NCBI GenBank assembly: GCA_903850885.1
Contig: CAINMU010000094.1
Location: forward strand, 1-41,155
Direction of reading: 5' to 3'
DNA from: an uncultured Opitutia bacterium
GTDB taxonomy: Bacteria; Verrucomicrobiota; Verrucomicrobiia; Opitutales; UBA953
Length of the DNA: 41,155 nt
The translations under genes were made by a program, and so were the position numbers. How positions within the stretch are numbered: position 1 is the stretch's first letter; the number at the start of each line of letters is the position of its first letter. The notes under the pieces are model-generated. The model worked only from the letters and a program-made list of their open reading frames with translations, was not told the origin of the DNA and did no database searches. Of the stretch, positions 1 through 7,700 are shown one piece after another.

Positions 1-465
1 GGCGACCGCCCCCTGCTACGCTCACGCGTCAACGCCGCGCTCGACGTTCTGAGCCACGACGCCCGCACCGACGCTTCGAAGATCGCCGCGACCGGCTACT
101 GCTTCGGCGGCACGACCGTAGTCGAACTCGCCCGCAGCGGCGCCGCGCTCAAGGGCGTCGTCAGCTTCCACGGCGGCTTGGATTCTCCGACCCCGGCCGA
201 CGGCAAAAACATCAAGGCCAAGATCCTCGCTTTACACGGGGCGGACGACCCTTTCGTAGCCGCCAAGGATGTCGCCGCCTTTGAGGCCGAAATGAAATCC
301 GCCTCCGTTGACTATAAACTCATCAAGTATCCCGGCGCCGTCCACAGCTTCACGCATAAGGCCGCCGGCAACGACAACTCCAAGGGAGCCGCTTATAACG
401 CCGACGCCGACCGGGATTCATGGATCGAAATGGAGAACTTCCTAAAGACCACCCTCGGCCGCTGA
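1..465 (+). CDS. Dienelactone hydrolase family protein, C-terminal part (5' end outside window)
   Basis: This alpha/beta hydrolase is open from the first base of the window, so its start lies upstream. The frame contains GYCFGG around codon 34, which is the Cys nucleophile elbow (GxCxGG) typical of dienelactone hydrolases rather than the GxSxG of esterases. An acid follows in LHGADDPF and the catalytic His in AVHSFTHK, so the Cys-Asp-His triad is complete. The C-terminal segment PxxxDRDSWIEMENFL is also typical of the family. Real dienelactone hydrolases open lactone rings in aromatic degradation, but most members are hydrolases of unknown substrate, and the sequence gives no reason to choose one. 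A serine hydrolase gene starts 16 bases downstream on the same strand and may be co-transcribed. Confidence 0.85.
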   Translation, partial: GDRPLLRSRVNAALDVLSHDARTDASKIAATGYCFGGTTVVELARSGAALKGVVSFHGGLDSPTPADGKNIKAKILALHGADDPFVAAKDVAAFEAEMKSASVDYKLIKYPGAVHSFTHKAAGNDNSKGAAYNADADRDSWIEMENFLKTTLGR

Positions 466-481
466 GCGACCTATCTTTAAA

Positions 482-1648
482 ATGAAAGCCCGACTCCTAC
501 TGTTTTCCCTCTCGGCTTCCGCCCTGCTGGCCGAACCAAGCGATGGCCTCGCCCCTGAGGTGCCCGGCCTAAACGCCGCCGCCGTCTCCTACGCACTGGA
601 AGCCAAATTACCTGACCTCGAGAAGCCGTTCCTCTCGACCAAGCCGCAGGAGCTTAAGGACGGCCTCAAGGTCGGAGAACTCCTAGGCACTCAGAAGGAC
701 TCCGTGATGAAGTTTGCCCACGAAATCGCGGACGGTAAGCACGGCGAAATCGACAGCCTCCTCGTCGCGCACCACGGCCAGCTGCTCTTCGAATCCTACT
801 ACCGCCGCGGACGTCAGAACTACCCGCACTATCAGATGTCGATTACCAAGTCCTACACAGCCATGGCCGTCGGACGTGCGATTCAACTCGGTTACCTGAA
901 GATGTCGGACCTCGACCGCCCCGTTTACTCTTTCTTGAATGAACTTCAGCCGGCGAAGTTCGTCGCGGGCGCCAAAGATGTCACCCTCGCGCAGGCGATG
1001 AACATGAAATCGGGCGTCCGCATCGACGAGACCAAGGTCGGAGAACTCGTCAAGAATCCTGCTGCGCTGAAAGGCCAAGGCCAGATTCAGGGCTATTTCC
1101 AGCATAGCGCGCCGATTGCGGCTGCGCCGCGCACCTTCAAGTATCAGTCCTCCGATCCTTGCATGGCGATGCAGGTCGTGCAGGCCAGCGTACCAGGCTC
1201 TGCCGAGGAATTCATCCGCAAGGAGCTCTTCGGCAAACTCGGCATCACGAATTACAACTGGGAAACTGACACCATTAGCGGCTGGCCTAAATCAGCAGCT
1301 GGCGCCGGCTTGCTGTCGCGTGACATGGTCAAGTGGGGCCAGCTCGTGCTGGATAAGGGCAAGTGGCACGGCGAACAGCTGATCCCCGCCGAATACGTGG
1401 CCAAGGCCACTTCGCGCATCAACGAGAACTCCGACACGAATGGTTATGGTTATTTCTGGTGGACCGATGGCTTCAAGATCGGAGACAAATCCTATCACGC
1501 GATGGAAGGGCGCGGTGCTGGTGGCCAGTTTATCTTCATGTTCCCGGAGGCCGATCTCGTCGTCGTCGTGACCGCCCACCACAAAGGCATGGGCACGATG
1601 CTGAAGAATCTTCCGCCCGCCCTGCTGCCGGCTTTCCTTGCCCGATAG
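482..1648 (+). CDS. Secreted serine hydrolase, beta-lactamase class C / penicillin-binding-like
   Basis: This 388-residue protein has a short signal peptide (residues 1-17, ending LLA-EP). The class C beta-lactamase/DD-peptidase fold is shown by S120-I-T-K123, the SxxK nucleophile and base. Y221 in KYQSSDP stands where the family has YxN; here the third residue is Ser. GRGAGGQ (about 343-349) takes the place of the KTG strand. The motifs fit the broad family of periplasmic esterases and beta-lactamase-like hydrolases better than true resistance enzymes. The protein probably acts outside the cytoplasm on an ester or amide. It lies 16 bases after the dienelactone hydrolase gene. The start follows a pyrimidine-rich leader with no Shine-Dalgarno sequence. 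The substrate is unknown. Confidence 0.85.
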   Translation: MKARLLLFSLSASALLAEPSDGLAPEVPGLNAAAVSYALEAKLPDLEKPFLSTKPQELKDGLKVGELLGTQKDSVMKFAHEIADGKHGEIDSLLVAHHGQLLFESYYRRGRQNYPHYQMSITKSYTAMAVGRAIQLGYLKMSDLDRPVYSFLNELQPAKFVAGAKDVTLAQAMNMKSGVRIDETKVGELVKNPAALKGQGQIQGYFQHSAPIAAAPRTFKYQSSDPCMAMQVVQASVPGSAEEFIRKELFGKLGITNYNWETDTISGWPKSAAGAGLLSRDMVKWGQLVLDKGKWHGEQLIPAEYVAKATSRINENSDTNGYGYFWWTDGFKIGDKSYHAMEGRGAGGQFIFMFPEADLVVVVTAHHKGMGTMLKNLPPALLPAFLAR

Positions 1649-1673
1649 TCGGCCTATACTAAGGCGGCGAAAC

Positions 1674-2096
1674 ATGCGACACCCTCTCTGCCTGCTCCTG
1701 TTCGTGCTCGTGCTCCTGGGTTGCAAGCCGGCAATTGAGACGCTGCGCGGGACGCCGACGGAATTGAGCGCCATCCGGAACGTAGGTGATAAACGTTTCA
1801 GCGCGGGCGACGTCGTGACCTGGGCGCAACTCGACGACACTTTCCTCGACCGTTCGGCGAAACTCGAGGTCGGCGCGGCCGACGGGAAGACCGTACTGGG
1901 CCGATTGGTCATACTCGAGAACGGTACCGAGGCGGCCGCCTTTCTGATAGCCCACGGATGTGTCACGATTTCCGGGCCTATTGGCGTACGCAAGCTAACG
2001 ACAGCCCTTGAGGTAGACGTCGAAATCACCAGCAAGGACGGTCAGAAACTCATCCTAATCCTGAAGTCCGACGGTACGCCTCAAGGCGTGGGCTAA
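1674..2096 (+). CDS. Small predicted lipoprotein, function unknown
   Basis: This 140-residue protein begins with a hydrophobic stretch ending in a lipobox (VLLG-C, Cys about residue 17), so it is predicted to be lipid-anchored. The frame is open a further 12 codons upstream to 1638, but that would overlap the previous gene and put charged residues before the signal peptide. The ATG at 1674 has AAGGCGG six bases ahead and is preferred. The mature part alternates polar and beta-forming segments and contains no catalytic motif that I recognise. It follows the serine hydrolase gene by 25 bases and is ended by a hairpin terminator. No family assignment is made. Confidence 0.7.
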   Translation: MRHPLCLLLFVLVLLGCKPAIETLRGTPTELSAIRNVGDKRFSAGDVVTWAQLDDTFLDRSAKLEVGAADGKTVLGRLVILENGTEAAAFLIAHGCVTISGPIGVRKLTTALEVDVEITSKDGQKLILILKSDGTPQGVG

Positions 2097-2099
2097 AAA

Positions 2100-2136
2100 C
2101 AAAAGAGCCGCGGATCATTCCACGGCTCTTTTTCTT
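2100..2136. terminator. Bidirectional intrinsic terminator between convergent genes
   Basis: AGAGCCGCGG (2104-2113) pairs with CCACGGCTCT (2120-2129) with one C-A mismatch and a six-base loop. On the plus strand the hairpin is followed by TTTTTCTTTCC, and on the minus strand by TTTGTTTTT. It can therefore end both the lipoprotein transcript and the phosphorylase transcript that runs the other way. Confidence 0.85.
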
Positions 2137-2151
2137 TCCTGGCGGGCCGAC

Positions 2152-3486
2152 TTAGGCCACGCGCTCGACGACCAGCGGGGGCATGTTCGGGCGCTTCGGA
2201 GCGAGGCGATAGGCGTCGCGGAAATACGGGAGCGCGGCGTCGACTTTGGCCTCGTCGTTGTAATGGATCATGATCAGCGGCTCACCCTGCTTGACCTGCG
2301 TGCCGACCTTGCGGATTTCGGTGACGCCAACCGATGGATCAAGCGTGCCATCCTTGAGGGTGGCGAGGAGACGGACGCCTTGGGCGATCTTGCCAGCATC
2401 GATGGTGTGCACGTAACCACGCTTAGGCGCAGGCAACTTGCGGATGAATTTCGCCTTCGGGAATTTTTCCGGATCATCGATCCAATCGGTCTTGCCACCT
2501 TGGGCGCGGACCATCGCTTTGAATTTCTCGAGGGCTGAGCCATCCTTAAGATGCTTCTCTACCGTCTGCTTGGCGGAAAGCGTCGAACCAGCGACACCGG
2601 CCAGACGGACGACTTCCATGCCTAACTTGAGCACGAGATCCTGAAGGTCTTCTGGTCCTTCGCCCTTGAGGAGACGGACGGCTTCAAGGACTTCGAGTCC
2701 GGTGCCGACGGAATCACCCAGAGGCTGATTGATGTCGGTGACCAGAGCGACGCATTTGCGGTTAAGCGAGCGGGCGACGCGGGTGACGATGCGGGCGAGC
2801 TGCTTGGCCTGCTCGAGGTCGCGGATAAAGGACCCGTTGCCCCACTTCACGTCGATTACCAAACCTTCGCAGCCTTCGGCCAACTTCTTGGAAAGAATGC
2901 TGCCGGTGATGAGCGGGAGGGAGGGAATCGTACCCGTCTTCTGGCGGAGCTTGTAAAGGATGTCGTCGGCAGGAGCGATTTCACTGCACTGCTCGGTGAC
3001 AGCGCAACCCACGCGTTCGAGTTGTTGGCGGAACTGATCCATCGTCGCCTTGCCCTTGAAGCCCGGGATAGAGCTGAGCTTCTCGACGGTCGAGATACAG
3101 AACTCTTCGTCCTTACCGTTCATACCTGGCATGATGACGCCAGCGGCGGCACCGAGAGGACCAAGTACCATGGAAGTCTTATCACCCACGCCACCGGTCG
3201 AAACCTTGGCGATCTTGGGCTGAGTCAGGCGATCCAAGTCGATGACATCGCCGGAGAGACGCAATTCCTCGGCCAACATGGCCGTTTCCTGAGCCGACAT
3301 CTGCTTAAAGTAAATCGCCATGGCCAAAGCCGCTTGCTGCGCCTCGGGCATCTCCGCATCCATGATCGAATCGATGATCTGACGGATCTCGTCGGCTGTA
3401 AACTCACCGCCATCCCGCTTCTTTTCGATGAGAGACGTAAATGAGGGCTTTTCCTTCCGCTTGTGTTCTAAGATTTTGTCTGTCAT
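2152..3486 (-). CDS. deoA: Pyrimidine/thymidine nucleoside phosphorylase family, divergent
   Basis: At 444 residues this has the standard length for the thymidine/pyrimidine nucleoside phosphorylase family, which splits nucleosides with phosphate for salvage. Helical N-terminal, phosphate-binding STGGVGDKTS (about 96-105) and C-terminal domains are recognisable. So are APADDILYKLR and PLITGSILSKKLAEG, which carry the Arg, Ser and Lys that bind the pyrimidine in the E. coli enzyme. Two things are odd. The usual KHSTGG is KVSTGG, so the base-contacting His is replaced. The highly conserved GRGLGHTGGT segment is replaced by PGMNGKDEEFCIST. Substrate choice may therefore differ. The leader before the ATG closely resembles that of groEL. 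About 200 bases of apparently non-coding DNA lie between this gene and ribD; I saw no clear promoter there. Confidence 0.85.
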   Translation of the reverse strand: MTDKILEHKRKEKPSFTSLIEKKRDGGEFTADEIRQIIDSIMDAEMPEAQQAALAMAIYFKQMSAQETAMLAEELRLSGDVIDLDRLTQPKIAKVSTGGVGDKTSMVLGPLGAAAGVIMPGMNGKDEEFCISTVEKLSSIPGFKGKATMDQFRQQLERVGCAVTEQCSEIAPADDILYKLRQKTGTIPSLPLITGSILSKKLAEGCEGLVIDVKWGNGSFIRDLEQAKQLARIVTRVARSLNRKCVALVTDINQPLGDSVGTGLEVLEAVRLLKGEGPEDLQDLVLKLGMEVVRLAGVAGSTLSAKQTVEKHLKDGSALEKFKAMVRAQGGKTDWIDDPEKFPKAKFIRKLPAPKRGYVHTIDAGKIAQGVRLLATLKDGTLDPSVGVTEIRKVGTQVKQGEPLIMIHYNDEAKVDAALPYFRDAYRLAPKRPNMPPLVVERVA

Positions 3487-3688
3487 AAGTAGTTAGGATT
3501 TAGAAGGTTAGGCCCGTTCTGCTTTAGGCAGGGAGGCGGACTCGCTGTGATGTAAGTTTTTCTTGAAAAGGCGAGCCAAAACCGACAGGCGGAGCCGTCT
3601 TGGCGCTAAAAGAAACCTCTTACCCTCACGGGAAGGCACAAACGGGGCTAATTTTGGCCTTGGCGGCCTTTGAGGAAATCAATCGAGG

Positions 3689-4777
3689 TTACCCCAAATA
3701 ACCACGGAAAAGGGCGTCCTGGCCCAAAGCCGAGGTCCTTACGGCCACCATCGGAAGCTCGGCACCCTCGAACCAAACCGGGCTATCAGGGGTACCCCGT
3801 AAACGAGGTGACACATAAGCGAATAAGTAATCCGCAAAGGCGCCTTGCAGCAGCGCGCTTGCAAGGCGGGGGCCTGCTTCGATCAAGACCGCCGTAAGAC
3901 CCTCTGTTGCGCAACGCTCCGCCCAGGCATCGAGAAATTCTTCCGCCTCACCCGATAGGGCCCAGACGGCAATCCCCTCAGCTTCATACCAAGCCAGATC
4001 GGACTTACGGGCAAGAGCCGCCAGTCCGACCACGATCGTTCGGGACCGGTGATGGTCCTGAAAAAGATTTAGCCCTGCCCTTCCGGCAGATTTGAAAGTA
4101 CGATCAAGTACGAAACGTATCGGAGAGAATTCACCGTCAGGACTCCTTGAAGTCAGACGTGGATTGTCCGCCAGAAGCGTATCGGCGCTCACGGCGATGG
4201 CCGGAAAAAGTCGGCGCCATTGATGGACATCGGCCTGCGCCGCGGCGCCGGTGATTTGCTTTCCTTCGCCAGGTGCGAGCACGAGCTTGCCATCCAACGT
4301 GGAGGCCACCTTCACGGCCATCAGCGGCCGCTGAGTTGTAATCCAATGGTTAAACATCAGGTTAAGGTCTGCGCATTCTTCGCCCAAGACCCCTTCAATC
4401 ACCTTAATCCCCGCCGCACGCAGCAAGTCGAGCCCCTTCCCGGCATGAGCAGGATTAGGATCCAAGGCGCCGACGACGACGGTACGAAAACCAGCCTGGA
4501 TGATAGCTTCTACGCAGGGCGGCGTCCGACCATGCGTGCAACAAGGCTCAAGCGTGACGTATAAAATCGCCTCAGCCCCTGGCTTACGGCCCAACGACCG
4601 GAGCGCCATGACCTCGGCATGGGGTTCGCCAGCCTTCGCATGAAAACCTTCGCCAACGATCTTTCCATTTTCCGTAATCACCGCCCCAACCATGGGATTA
4701 GGGTGCGTCTGACCCCAAGCCTGGCGAGCGAGCTCCAAAGCTCGGCGCATAGGGGGCTCGTTCGGTACAAGAGACAC
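3689..4777 (-). CDS. ribD: Bifunctional riboflavin biosynthesis protein RibD (deaminase/reductase)
   Basis: This 362-residue protein has the two RibD domains in the usual order. The N-terminal zinc deaminase domain has HAE (53-55) and PCCTHGRTPPC (78-88), the zinc and proton-shuttle residues. The C-terminal reductase domain (about 150-362) begins MAVKVASTLDGK and contains the NADPH-binding part RFVLDRTFKS. It converts the GTP-derived pyrimidine to 5-amino-6-ribitylamino-uracil phosphate in riboflavin synthesis. The GTG start lies two bases after the stop of the upstream DEAD-box gene, which suggests translational coupling; an internal ATG at residue 10 is the alternative. No other rib genes are in the window and no FMN riboswitch was seen upstream. 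Confidence 0.93.
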   Translation of the reverse strand: MSLVPNEPPMRRALELARQAWGQTHPNPMVGAVITENGKIVGEGFHAKAGEPHAEVMALRSLGRKPGAEAILYVTLEPCCTHGRTPPCVEAIIQAGFRTVVVGALDPNPAHAGKGLDLLRAAGIKVIEGVLGEECADLNLMFNHWITTQRPLMAVKVASTLDGKLVLAPGEGKQITGAAAQADVHQWRRLFPAIAVSADTLLADNPRLTSRSPDGEFSPIRFVLDRTFKSAGRAGLNLFQDHHRSRTIVVGLAALARKSDLAWYEAEGIAVWALSGEAEEFLDAWAERCATEGLTAVLIEAGPRLASALLQGAFADYLFAYVSPRLRGTPDSPVWFEGAELPMVAVRTSALGQDALFRGYLG

Positions 4778-4779
4778 GA

Positions 4780-5967
4780 TTATCGGTTACGCTTACGAGA
4801 AACCAACGCCGCCTTGGCGCTACCAGGCACCAACTGGGGTTCGGAATAATAACGGAAGTCTTCTAACTTACGGCGCTCGATTGCCCGACCCAACAGCTGC
4901 TCGATCTGCTGCAAGTGATGCATTTCATCCGGAGAGAAAAGTGTGAAAGCTTCGCCTTCCGCCGAAGCCCGGCCCGTCCGGCCAATCCGGTGGACGTAGT
5001 CTTCGGCATGCTCAGGGACGTTGTAATTAATCACGTGGGTCACGCCGCGGATATCAAGCCCGCGCGAGGCGATGTCCGTCGCGACCATGATGGAAAATTT
5101 TCCGGACTTAAACCCAGCCAAGGCCGCGGCGCGCTCGGTCTGCGTCCGGTCGGCGTGCATCGTGGCCACCGGCGTACCATGCCCTTCGATCCATTCCGCG
5201 ATACGATCGGCATCACGTTTCGTGCGGGTGAAAACAATGACAGACTTATAACCGCTCTTATTTAAAAGGGCCAGAAGCAGGTCGTACTTCTGGAAAATAT
5301 CGACGGGGTAAATCGCGTGTTCGACCGTATCCGCGGCGCCTAAGCCGGTCCGGACGTCGATCGTGACGGGGTCGCGCAAGGCCCAGCCAGCGATCCGACC
5401 GATGGCTTCGCTGATGGTCGCAGAAAATAACAATGTCTGACGACCCTTCGGACAGTAGTTCACGATTCGGGTCACGTCCTCGATGAAACCCATGTCGAGC
5501 ATGCGATCCACTTCGTCCAAGATCAGGATCTTGATATGCTTAAGGTCGAGCAGCTTCTGCTCATGGAGGTCGAGCAAGCGGCCGGGCGTAGCGATGACGA
5601 CGTCAACCCCCTCTTCCAAGGCCTTCACTTGGGCTCCGTAACCGACGCCACCATAAAGCAAAGCCGTACGCGTCCCGAAGTGCTTGCCATACTTTTGAAA
5701 ATTCTCGTCAACCTGCACGGCCAGCTCGCGCGTCGGTACCAGGACCAGACAACGAGGCTTACCGGCCGCGGGTCCGAGGATGGAAAGAGCAGGCAAAGCG
5801 AACGCTGCGGTCTTACCAGTACCCGTCTGAGCTGCCCCGATGATGTCTCTGCCGGCCATAATAGCTGGAATGCCTTGAGCCTGAATGGGCGTAGGGGTCA
5901 CATAACCGTGTTCGGCTAGTGAGCGCAGGACTGGCTCGGGGAGGCCGAGATCGGAAAACGTAGACAT
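4780..5967 (-). CDS. DEAD-box family ATP-dependent RNA helicase (RhlE-like, DEVD variant)
   Basis: This 395-residue protein carries all core helicase motifs. They are the Q motif TPTPIQ, Walker A AQTGTGKT (47-54), PTRELAVQ, TPGR, motif II as D151-E-V-D154, SAT, ARGLDIRGV and HRIGRTGR. It would use ATP to open short RNA duplexes, for example in ribosome assembly or RNA decay. The stretch RMLDMGF after motif II is typical of the RhlE/DbpA-like group. Motif II reads DEVD where most members have DEAD; the acid residues needed for Mg-ATP remain. The C-terminal tail is short and basic (SRKRNR), with no RNA-binding add-on domain. It is the first gene of a probable two-gene unit with ribD. The leader before the ATG is pyrimidine-rich and lacks a Shine-Dalgarno sequence. 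Confidence 0.93.
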   Translation of the reverse strand: MSTFSDLGLPEPVLRSLAEHGYVTPTPIQAQGIPAIMAGRDIIGAAQTGTGKTAAFALPALSILGPAAGKPRCLVLVPTRELAVQVDENFQKYGKHFGTRTALLYGGVGYGAQVKALEEGVDVVIATPGRLLDLHEQKLLDLKHIKILILDEVDRMLDMGFIEDVTRIVNYCPKGRQTLLFSATISEAIGRIAGWALRDPVTIDVRTGLGAADTVEHAIYPVDIFQKYDLLLALLNKSGYKSVIVFTRTKRDADRIAEWIEGHGTPVATMHADRTQTERAAALAGFKSGKFSIMVATDIASRGLDIRGVTHVINYNVPEHAEDYVHRIGRTGRASAEGEAFTLFSPDEMHHLQQIEQLLGRAIERRKLEDFRYYSEPQLVPGSAKAALVSRKRNR

Positions 5968-6083
5968 AAAGAAGGATGAGAAAGCGATACGGAGAGGTAA
6001 AGGGGAAGGATAAACGATGGAATATTAGGAAAGGAGGCAAGTTTGACCTGTGAAGCCGACTTACGCGGTCAGTTTGTCGGAGT

Positions 6084-6112
6084 TTGACAATTCGCGGTAG
6101 ATTCCCTGCATA
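6084..6112 (+). promoter_or_regulatory. Candidate promoter for tRNA-His
   Basis: A perfect -35 box TTGACA (6084-6089) is followed after 17 bases by TGCATA (6107-6112), a weak -10 box. Transcription would start about 23 bases before the tRNA. The position fits, but the poor -10 match keeps this tentative. Confidence 0.45.
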
Positions 6113-6141
6113 GGGCTTCCTTCTGCGAAGAAGACTCGAAT

Positions 6142-6219
6142 GGTGGTTGTAGCTCAGTTGGTTAGAGCACCGGTTTGTGGTACCGGGGGTCGGGGGTTCA
6201 AGTCCCCTCAATCACCCCA
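6142..6219 (+). tRNA. tRNA-His (anticodon GTG)
   Basis: A full cloverleaf can be drawn. The acceptor GTGGTTG (6143-6149) pairs with CAATCAC (6209-6215) with one G-T pair. The D stem is GCTC/GAGC. The anticodon stem CCGGT/ACCGG encloses loop TTGTGGT with anticodon GTG at 6177-6179. The T stem encloses TTCAAGT. The extra G at position -1 (6142), opposite C73 (6216), is the identity element of tRNA-His and is encoded in the gene. CCA (6217-6219) is encoded too. The gene stands alone, between the divergent helicase gene and a secreted protein gene. Confidence 0.97.
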
Positions 6220-6224
6220 TCTTT

Positions 6225-6258
6225 AAAGCCCCGGAGCAATCCGGGGCTTTTCTTATTT
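6225..6258 (+). terminator. Intrinsic terminator of tRNA-His
   Basis: A perfect 11-base-pair stem (AAAGCCCCGGA, 6225-6235, with TCCGGGGCTTT, 6240-6250) closes on a GCAA tetraloop, which has the stable GNRA form. TCTTATTT follows. It starts five bases after the tRNA CCA end. Confidence 0.92.
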
Positions 6259-6311
6259 ATCGATGCCGCTTGAAACTTTATACCGCCGTCGCGGGTTTCT
6301 TAGGTAACCCC

Positions 6312-7109
6312 ATGCGCTTCTCCTTACTCGCCCTTTTCCCGTTGGCCGCCTTGGCCGCGGAACTCAAACCTTTGATGGTGGAAACGGACAAGGTGATTTT
6401 CTCCGACGATTTCACCCAAGCTCGCGAAATTAAAGCGACCGCCGGAGCCGCCGCTAAAAATGCGACCGCCCCTCAACCCTGGAATCCGAATCAAGGGACG
6501 CGTTGGACTGTCGCCGAGGGCGTCCTCAAGGGCCAAGCCTCCACGCCGGAATACCAAAGCTCGCACGACACGCACAAAGGCGTTCATCCTCGTATCGTCC
6601 TTAACGCCACCCCGGCGGAATATGCGGTCAAATTCTCGTTCCGGTTGATCGACGGCAAACCCTTCGACGCCGCCAACCGGAAGTCGGTCTCACCTTTCCT
6701 CGAGTTCGGTCACCACATCTCCCGGATCTCGTGGGGAGCCGAGGGGGCGATGCTTCTCGCTGATGCCGATAGTTTGGCGATGGATACCGCGAAAGGCTTC
6801 AAACTCGAAACCGGGAAGTGGTATACGGTGCTGGCCGAACGACGCGCAGATGAAATCTATGTGCAATTTCAAGACGGTCCTTCCTTTCACGGTAAACATG
6901 CCAGCTACAAGAGCGAGCCTCACGCGGTCATGATCGCCGGGCTCGAAGCCGGGCACTTGGAAATCGACAACGTCACGGTCTGGTCGATCAAAGCCGGCAC
7001 AAACCCTGCGTGGGAAGCGACGCTTAAAGCCCATCCGGCGATTCCGGAAGTCCGCCTGCATGAAGCCAAGCCTGCGGCCGAAGCTACGCCCAAGAAGGCC
7101 AAAAAATAA
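6312..7109 (+). CDS. Secreted concanavalin/LamG-like (GH16-resembling) protein, function unknown
   Basis: This 265-residue protein has a signal peptide (about 1-16, LAALA-AE). The mature part opens with VIFSDDF, the strand that begins many GH16 and LamG-like jelly-roll domains. It continues through alternating beta segments to a closing strand LEIDNVTVWSIKAG, typical of 3-keto-disaccharide hydrolase (DUF1080)-like and LamG-like proteins of this phylum. No ExDxxE catalytic motif is visible. The C-terminus is a Lys/Ala/Pro-rich tail (about 245-265). The frame runs open through the tRNA upstream, but the ATG at 6312 directly precedes the signal peptide and is chosen. A distant relation to the five paralogs at 25072-28661 is likely from the opening motif only. 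Confidence 0.7.
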   Translation: MRFSLLALFPLAALAAELKPLMVETDKVIFSDDFTQAREIKATAGAAAKNATAPQPWNPNQGTRWTVAEGVLKGQASTPEYQSSHDTHKGVHPRIVLNATPAEYAVKFSFRLIDGKPFDAANRKSVSPFLEFGHHISRISWGAEGAMLLADADSLAMDTAKGFKLETGKWYTVLAERRADEIYVQFQDGPSFHGKHASYKSEPHAVMIAGLEAGHLEIDNVTVWSIKAGTNPAWEATLKAHPAIPEVRLHEAKPAAEATPKKAKK

Positions 7110-7138
7110 GCCGGCGGCGGACGTGCAGTTTCGGCGGC

Positions 7139-7639
7139 TTACTGCGCGCCCTTGGCCTTGAAATAAGCTTCGAGGGTCTCGCGGATGGCCTTCTCCAGTT
7201 CATCGTCCTTAGCCTTCACTTCGGCATCTAGGATCGGGTCGCCCACGATCGCGCCTTTGCGGAAATAACCGCCGTCGCCCGCTAAGTTAATCCGCTGCGC
7301 ATAGTAGCTCGCGTAGCTGATATTATATTTATAACCGGAGGAATAATTCTGGAAGCGCAAGGTCAGCGATTCGACGGGGTAATCGGGCTTGATCTTCACA
7401 ACGGCTGCCCGGAGCAAGACCAACGCTTCCGGCGCCTCGCATTTGATCCGGTTATCCATGAACCGAACGTCTTCGGGCAATTCGACCGTGTGCGGAAAGA
7501 AAACTCCCGCTCGTACGCCACGAAAATCCGTATTCGGAATCCCATAATACAAGATTGCGGCCGTTAGGAGCGTCGTACCCAGCAGCAGGGCGATATTAAC
7601 GAAGGGATTCGATTCCTCCTTTAGCTTAACGGCACACAT
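7139..7639 (-). CDS. Unknown protein with N-terminal membrane helix
   Basis: I do not recognise this 166-residue protein. It has a hydrophobic helix at about residues 14-32, a middle domain rich in Tyr and Asn, and a charged C-terminal helix (about 140-166) that may form a coiled coil. The called ATG at 7639 lacks a Shine-Dalgarno sequence. The same frame stays open for about 20 more codons upstream and encodes a second hydrophobic stretch (LIATVSVWVIST) with no ATG, GTG or TTG start, so a rare CTG or ATT start is possible. The gene lies 61 bases after the large cytochrome c fusion gene and is probably co-transcribed with it. A role beside that enzyme is only a guess from position. Confidence 0.55.
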   Translation of the reverse strand: MCAVKLKEESNPFVNIALLLGTTLLTAAILYYGIPNTDFRGVRAGVFFPHTVELPEDVRFMDNRIKCEAPEALVLLRAAVVKIKPDYPVESLTLRFQNYSSGYKYNISYASYYAQRINLAGDGGYFRKGAIVGDPILDAEVKAKDDELEKAIRETLEAYFKAKGAQ

Positions 7640-7700
7640 CTCGGTGGAGATAACCCAGACGGATACCGTGGCAATCAGATATGAAGCGGCGGCAAAATCG

